This document shows positions 6,466-9,824 of a DNA stretch of 9,824 bases, piece after piece. The DNA is from Planctomycetaceae bacterium (GTDB lineage Bacteria > Planctomycetota > Planctomycetia > Pirellulales > Pirellulaceae), in assembly GCA_012965455.1 (NCBI GenBank), contig DTSG01000362.1, positions 1-9,824 of the forward strand, written 5' to 3'. The first letter of the stretch is position 1. The number at the start of each line of letters is the position of its first letter. Position numbers and translations under genes: made by a program. The notes under the pieces were generated by a model that was not told the DNA's origin, did not search any database, and was given only the letters and a program-made list of their open reading frames with translations.

Positions 6466-8436
6466 TTATCTAGTCAGCGTCAGGCCGGCTTGAACGGTGG
6501 CGCCGGGAGTACCGAAGCCATAGATTTCCTCGTACGATTCATTGGTAATATTCTGCGCGCGGACAAAAAACAACCATTGCTCGTCAATTTGATGGTTCGC
6601 ATGCAGATTCAGTAACATGAAATGTTCTAGCTCCGTTTGAGCCAGACCAGGAGGATTATCCAAACGGCTGCCGGTATACCCCAGCGAGAAGCCGATTTCA
6701 GTTTTGTTGTTGCTGAGAGCACGTGTCAAAGCAATGTGGGCTCGGTGCCGAGGTCGTCGCAGCAGTTCTGCGCCAGTATTACGGTCAATGGTGTCGGTCA
6801 GTGTATAGTTGGCATCGATCCGCGTTTGCTCATTAAACTGCCAAGCTAGAGAAACTTCGACTCCTGCTGAACGTGCGTGCCCAACATTGTCCAAAATAAA
6901 CAAACTTGGATTCCAGACAATTAAATCCTCAAAGTCATTGCGAAAATAAGTAACATCAGCCAGTACGGAATCGTCAAACAGAGACCGCGTGTAGCCAACT
7001 TCCCAACCCTTGCTTGTCTCGGGTCGCAAATCCGGATTGCCAAACGCGAATAGGTTTTCGGCTAATGCCGGAGCTCGAAATCCAGTGCCCAGTGAGGCAT
7101 GCAACTTATCGATCTCGTTTAAGTAGTAGACACTATTTAGACGATACGTATTGGCTCGTCCGGCTGTGCTGTAGTCGTCCCAACGGACACCAACTGTGGC
7201 GTGCCAATTATCTCGCAGGGTCATCTGGTTTTGTAGAAACACGGCCGCGTTGGTTTGGTTGTTTAATGGATTATGTTCACTTTCAGCCTCTTCATGTTCA
7301 TAGACTGACCCCACGGTTAACAAATTGTTATCGTTGACAACGTAATTTGCTTGATAGTCCACCGTGCGACGTTGACCTTGAAAGAAGGAGTCAAAGAACG
7401 CATTGGGCACAGCTGTATCAATGCGTTGATAATCTGTCAAACAAAATCCAACGCGGTGTTCTAAACGGCCCGCCATTACTATCTTGGAAATCTGAATGCG
7501 ATTCGAAAAATTTCGAGTGAGGTTCGCTCGTATTAGATTGTCCACTGGGTTAGGATCACCAAAGGCCCAGTCATCGACTTCGACATCGGCGGAAGTATAG
7601 CGAAAGACATAGTCGATATTCAGCGTTTCTGACGGGTTCCAGCCGAATCGACCAGAAAGCGTGCCGACGTCAAAATCATCATGCTCGGTGTTACCAAACC
7701 GAGCGGCAGCTTGAGAGACACTGTGCGTGTCGAGGTAGGAGCCACCGATGCTGTAGTATGAATCGTCGTCACCGCCACTATAGCGTAGGCTCTGAAAGCT
7801 CGTCCCCAGACTGCCTCCGTAAGCCGATAGCCTCATTTCCCGTGGCCCGTTGCCACGTTTGGTGATGATATTGATGACGCCACCAATCGCATCGCTTCCA
7901 TACAGAACACTTTGTGGTCCCCGCAGTATTTCAATCCGCTCGATGTTATCTGTGGTGAGGTTGCCAAAATCAAAAGCCCGCGAAGCGCTCGATGGGTCAT
8001 TTAAGGGAATACCGTCAAGTAACACTTTGGTGTGTGCAGAATTAGATCCGCGGAGAAAAAGCGAAGTCAGAGAACCGTTGCCACCGCTGCGAGCCGTCGT
8101 AATGCCTAACTGGTTTCGCAATGCCTCTAAGACAGTCGTATGTCCAGACCTTTCGAGTTCGTCAGACCCGATAATGGTAACGGAGTTACCGGTAGTGCGT
8201 TGACTAGTGGCCCATCCTCCGGGCGATAAAATTGTATTGTGGTTTAACGGCGTACGGGGAAATGAACCAGGACGTCCGATAACAACGGTTTCCGGAAGCA
8301 TCTCTGGAACGGTGTCACTTGGCGAAGGTGTAGGCGTGGTAGTATCCTGTGAAAATACGCTGATATTGATTGTGAGCGTGATTCCGAGGACGGTACATAT
8401 CGACCTCAGTAAACCGAGAAGCTGATTTTTGCGCAT
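6466..8436 (-). CDS. btuB: BtuB-like TonB-dependent vitamin B12 receptor
   Basis: A 656-residue outer-membrane receptor (E. coli BtuB has 614). It has a signal peptide (about residues 1-30), a Thr/Pro-rich spacer, a TonB-box-like ETVVIG (49-54), and a plug domain at about 83-195. The plug motifs are LEALRNQLGI (103-112), LFLRGSNSAHTKVLLDGIPL (126-145) and IERIEILRGPQSVLYGSDAIGGVINIIT (165-192). A 22-strand-type beta barrel with alternating aromatic and polar residues fills the rest. The last residues (AGLTLTR) lack the usual terminal aromatic residue. The plug pattern fits BtuB/CirA-type receptors, and the cobalamin riboswitch directly upstream points to B12 or another corrinoid as the ligand. 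I chose the ATG at 8434-8436 because it begins the signal peptide. The frame is open to an ATG at 8610, but that would translate the riboswitch. Energy would come from TonB-ExbBD encoded to the left. No btuCDF genes lie in the window. Confidence 0.9.
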   Translation of the reverse strand: MRKNQLLGLLRSICTVLGITLTINISVFSQDTTTPTPSPSDTVPEMLPETVVIGRPGSFPRTPLNHNTILSPGGWATSQRTTGNSVTIIGSDELERSGHTTVLEALRNQLGITTARSGGNGSLTSLFLRGSNSAHTKVLLDGIPLNDPSSASRAFDFGNLTTDNIERIEILRGPQSVLYGSDAIGGVINIITKRGNGPREMRLSAYGGSLGTSFQSLRYSGGDDDSYYSIGGSYLDTHSVSQAAARFGNTEHDDFDVGTLSGRFGWNPSETLNIDYVFRYTSADVEVDDWAFGDPNPVDNLIRANLTRNFSNRIQISKIVMAGRLEHRVGFCLTDYQRIDTAVPNAFFDSFFQGQRRTVDYQANYVVNDNNLLTVGSVYEHEEAESEHNPLNNQTNAAVFLQNQMTLRDNWHATVGVRWDDYSTAGRANTYRLNSVYYLNEIDKLHASLGTGFRAPALAENLFAFGNPDLRPETSKGWEVGYTRSLFDDSVLADVTYFRNDFEDLIVWNPSLFILDNVGHARSAGVEVSLAWQFNEQTRIDANYTLTDTIDRNTGAELLRRPRHRAHIALTRALSNNKTEIGFSLGYTGSRLDNPPGLAQTELEHFMLLNLHANHQIDEQWLFFVRAQNITNESYEEIYGFGTPGATVQAGLTLTR

Positions 8437-8446
8437 AATATTGGAT

Positions 8447-8464
8447 CGCTGTATTCCCGCAGCG
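8447..8464 (-). promoter_or_regulatory. Riboswitch expression-platform hairpin with kissing loop
   Basis: On the minus strand CGCTG and CAGCG form a 5-bp stem around the loop CGGGAATA (8452-8459), ending 10 bases before the btuB ATG. The loop plus one stem base (GCGGGAA, 8454-8460) is perfectly complementary to UUCCCGC in the conserved aptamer loop (8587-8593). In studied cobalamin riboswitches this L5-L13 kissing contact is stabilised by ligand and blocks translation start. Here no other Shine-Dalgarno sequence precedes the ATG, so hiding GGGA would plausibly turn translation off. Confidence 0.6.
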
Positions 8465-8484
8465 CCTTTACAGTTATTGATAAA

Positions 8485-8630
8485 ATCCAAACAGCAGATA
8501 TCCTGACTTCCGGTTTCACCAATGCCCTGCCCCTTCCCAGCTTTACGCCAGTGGACTAATTGCAGAAATTGTCGCCGGTTACAGTCGCGGGAACGGTGGG
8601 AGACTTGCACTCCGCTTCCCTACTGTGGAT
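8485..8630 (-). promoter_or_regulatory. Cobalamin riboswitch (AdoCbl/B12 element) controlling btuB
   Basis: Read on the minus strand, the element has the conserved blocks of the cobalamin aptamer in order. GGGAAGCGGAGTGCAAGTC lies after the 5' stem, then CCGTTCCCGCGACTGTAA, then CCACTGGCGTAAAGCTGGGAAGG (8538-8560 region), and finally the B12 box GAAGTCAGGATATCTGC at 8494-8510. The closing stem can form between ATCCACAG (8623-8630) and CTGTTTGGAT (8485-8494) with a 2-base bulge. At about 146 bases it is on the compact side of the class. It lies about 50 bases before the btuB start, as expected for B12-repressed uptake genes; high cobalamin should lower BtuB synthesis. There is no terminator with a U run after the aptamer, so control is probably at translation. 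Confidence 0.93.
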
Positions 8631-8777
8631 CGATGTAGTTATGTAAGAACGATCATGTCGTCCAGGGCTTTCAATACATTTAAAGCAAGGTATGCCACTC
8701 GTATTGAAGCTATTTAAACATCGACCCATTTGAGGTGTTGCTGCAGTTTATATAGGCGGACTGTGAATGACCGCTGA

Positions 8778-9824
8778 TTACCGCTCAGTAGCAGTTAGAC
8801 TTTTCCAGCTCTTAATCAGTTCGGTTGCACCAGCGAGAATTTCGGCGGGAGTTGTAAACCAACCAAGACTCAAACGGACCGTCCCGCGGGCCACATTTGC
8901 TGCGAGTCCGATCGCACGGAGCGTGTCGGACATTTTCGTTTCTCCACTATGGCAGGCTGCACCTGTCGATGCGCAGACATACGGGGTTGCTGCCAGAAGT
9001 TGTTCGCCCGTGACGCCAGGAAAATTGACACTGAGCGTGTTCGGCAAACGTTTCCTACGGTCTTCGAGAGGGTCATCATATTGCCCATTGATGCTAATGG
9101 TTCTATCGGTGCCCAGCGTCAGCAGACTCAACAGGTCATCGCGCATCTCGGCGATTGCATTTCGATGTCCACTGGGGTTATCCATGAGCATTTCACAAGC
9201 CGCACCTAAGCCAACCCAATAGGGAGTGTTCTCGGTTCCCGCGCGAACTCCATGCTCATGATTTGCACCATGAATCAATGATTCTAGTTGGATTCCATTG
9301 CGAATAAACAATGCGCCGACGCCTTTGGGTGCATACAGTTTGTGTCCAGCGAGTGTTAGAAAGTCGACTTGTAGTTCATGCACGTCCACATCGACTTTTC
9401 CCAGACTCTGAGCGGCATCGGTGTGGCACAAAACTTTACGTTGATGGCAGATGTCAGCGATTTCTCGGATCGGTTGAATAGCTCCGATCTCGTTGTTGGC
9501 ATGCATGATGCTAACAAGTCGAGTGTCATCACTGATCGCTTGTTCAATAGCACTGGGGTCGACAACGCCTTTGTCATTGCAGCCAACTCGCGTAACGCGG
9601 ACCCCTAAATCCTCCAGGTACGCTGCTGGTTGCTGAATTGCAGGGTGTTCAAACTCGGAAATGATCAGATGACCGGTGAGGAGTCCTGCACGGCCTAAAT
9701 GTCGATCTAGAAAGATCCCTTTGAGGACATGGTTATTGCTTTCACTACCACCGGAAGTAAACGTAATTTCGTTCGGAACTGCGCCCAAAAACGAGGCGAC
9801 TTGGCCCCGAGCGGTATCAATGAC
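8778..9824 (-). CDS. Cysteine desulfurase, NifS/IscS family (N-terminus outside window)
   Basis: A class-V aminotransferase-fold, PLP-dependent enzyme that takes sulfur from cysteine for Fe-S clusters, tRNA thiolation or similar uses. The frame stays open to the right edge; 348 residues are visible and roughly 40-50 N-terminal residues are missing, so no start can be given. The visible part opens VIDTARGQVASFLGAVP, then EITFTSGGSESNN, the PLP-contacting segment. HTDAAQSLGKV follows, then AGHKLYAPKG with the PLP-binding Lys (codon 9339-9341), and RAGTEN, a substrate-binding signature. The catalytic Cys of STGAACHSG has its codon at 8952-8954. The SxGAAC context fits NifS/IscS rather than SufS. 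No iscU, nifU or mnmA is visible nearby to settle which pathway it feeds. It reads towards btuB, from which it is separated by 147 bp of spacer before the riboswitch; I saw no clear terminator there. Confidence 0.93.
   Translation of the reverse strand, partial: VIDTARGQVASFLGAVPNEITFTSGGSESNNHVLKGIFLDRHLGRAGLLTGHLIISEFEHPAIQQPAAYLEDLGVRVTRVGCNDKGVVDPSAIEQAISDDTRLVSIMHANNEIGAIQPIREIADICHQRKVLCHTDAAQSLGKVDVDVHELQVDFLTLAGHKLYAPKGVGALFIRNGIQLESLIHGANHEHGVRAGTENTPYWVGLGAACEMLMDNPSGHRNAIAEMRDDLLSLLTLGTDRTISINGQYDDPLEDRRKRLPNTLSVNFPGVTGEQLLAATPYVCASTGAACHSGETKMSDTLRAIGLAANVARGTVRLSLGWFTTPAEILAGATELIKSWKSLTATER

Noticed and set aside
8640..8777. Possible terminator of the cysteine desulfurase gene or a promoter of btuB
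   Set aside because: Only a 4-bp GCGG/CCGC pairing without a T run, and -35-like TTGAAA or TTGCTT hexamers without a matching -10 at a proper distance, were found.

Overview
The window looks like a chromosomal segment from a planctomycete. The evidence is a DUF1559 protein with a type IV prepilin-like N-terminus and an H-X9-DG tail, a secreted DUF1080 (3-keto-disaccharide hydrolase-like) protein, and a TonB/ExbB/ExbD system with a HemP peptide. DUF1559 and DUF1080 are heavily expanded in that phylum. Non-ATG starts (TTG, GTG) are used by at least three genes. The species cannot be named from the sequence. No insertion sequence, phage gene, CRISPR array, tRNA or rRNA was seen, so this reads as ordinary core and envelope gene content.

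Left part (1-3807): outer-membrane energy transduction. On the minus strand, exbB and exbD overlap by 4 bp and are followed 171 bp later by a secreted 265-residue protein of unknown function. On the plus strand, diverging from a 463-bp gene-free region, come tonB (TTG start, Shine-Dalgarno site) and a 38-codon hemP gene that is easily missed because of its size and TTG start. Together they form a TonB motor module with a haem-uptake signature. A probable intrinsic terminator near the left edge closes an upstream plus-strand gene outside the window.

Middle (3808-6465): a plus-strand DUF1559 pseudopilin-like gene, with a terminator-like hairpin just upstream, faces a minus-strand pair. The pair is a secreted DUF1080 protein followed 17 bp later by tadA, the tRNA adenosine-34 deaminase, which starts with GTG.

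Right part (6466-9824): a BtuB-type TonB-dependent receptor preceded by a cobalamin (AdoCbl-type) riboswitch on the minus strand. The riboswitch has a clear B12 box and a downstream hairpin whose loop is complementary to a conserved aptamer loop, the expected kissing interaction. The reading frame of btuB stays open back through the riboswitch, so the true start is the ATG at 8434-8436. A cysteine desulfurase (NifS/IscS family) runs off the right edge, lacking its N-terminus.

Working model: the receptor imports B12, or a related corrinoid, using energy delivered by TonB-ExbB-ExbD encoded about 4 kb away. HemP next to tonB suggests that the same motor also serves haem or iron uptake. I see no clearly novel system. 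The points most worth checking are the hidden hemP, the riboswitch architecture with its start-site consequence, and the unknown secreted partner of exbBD.
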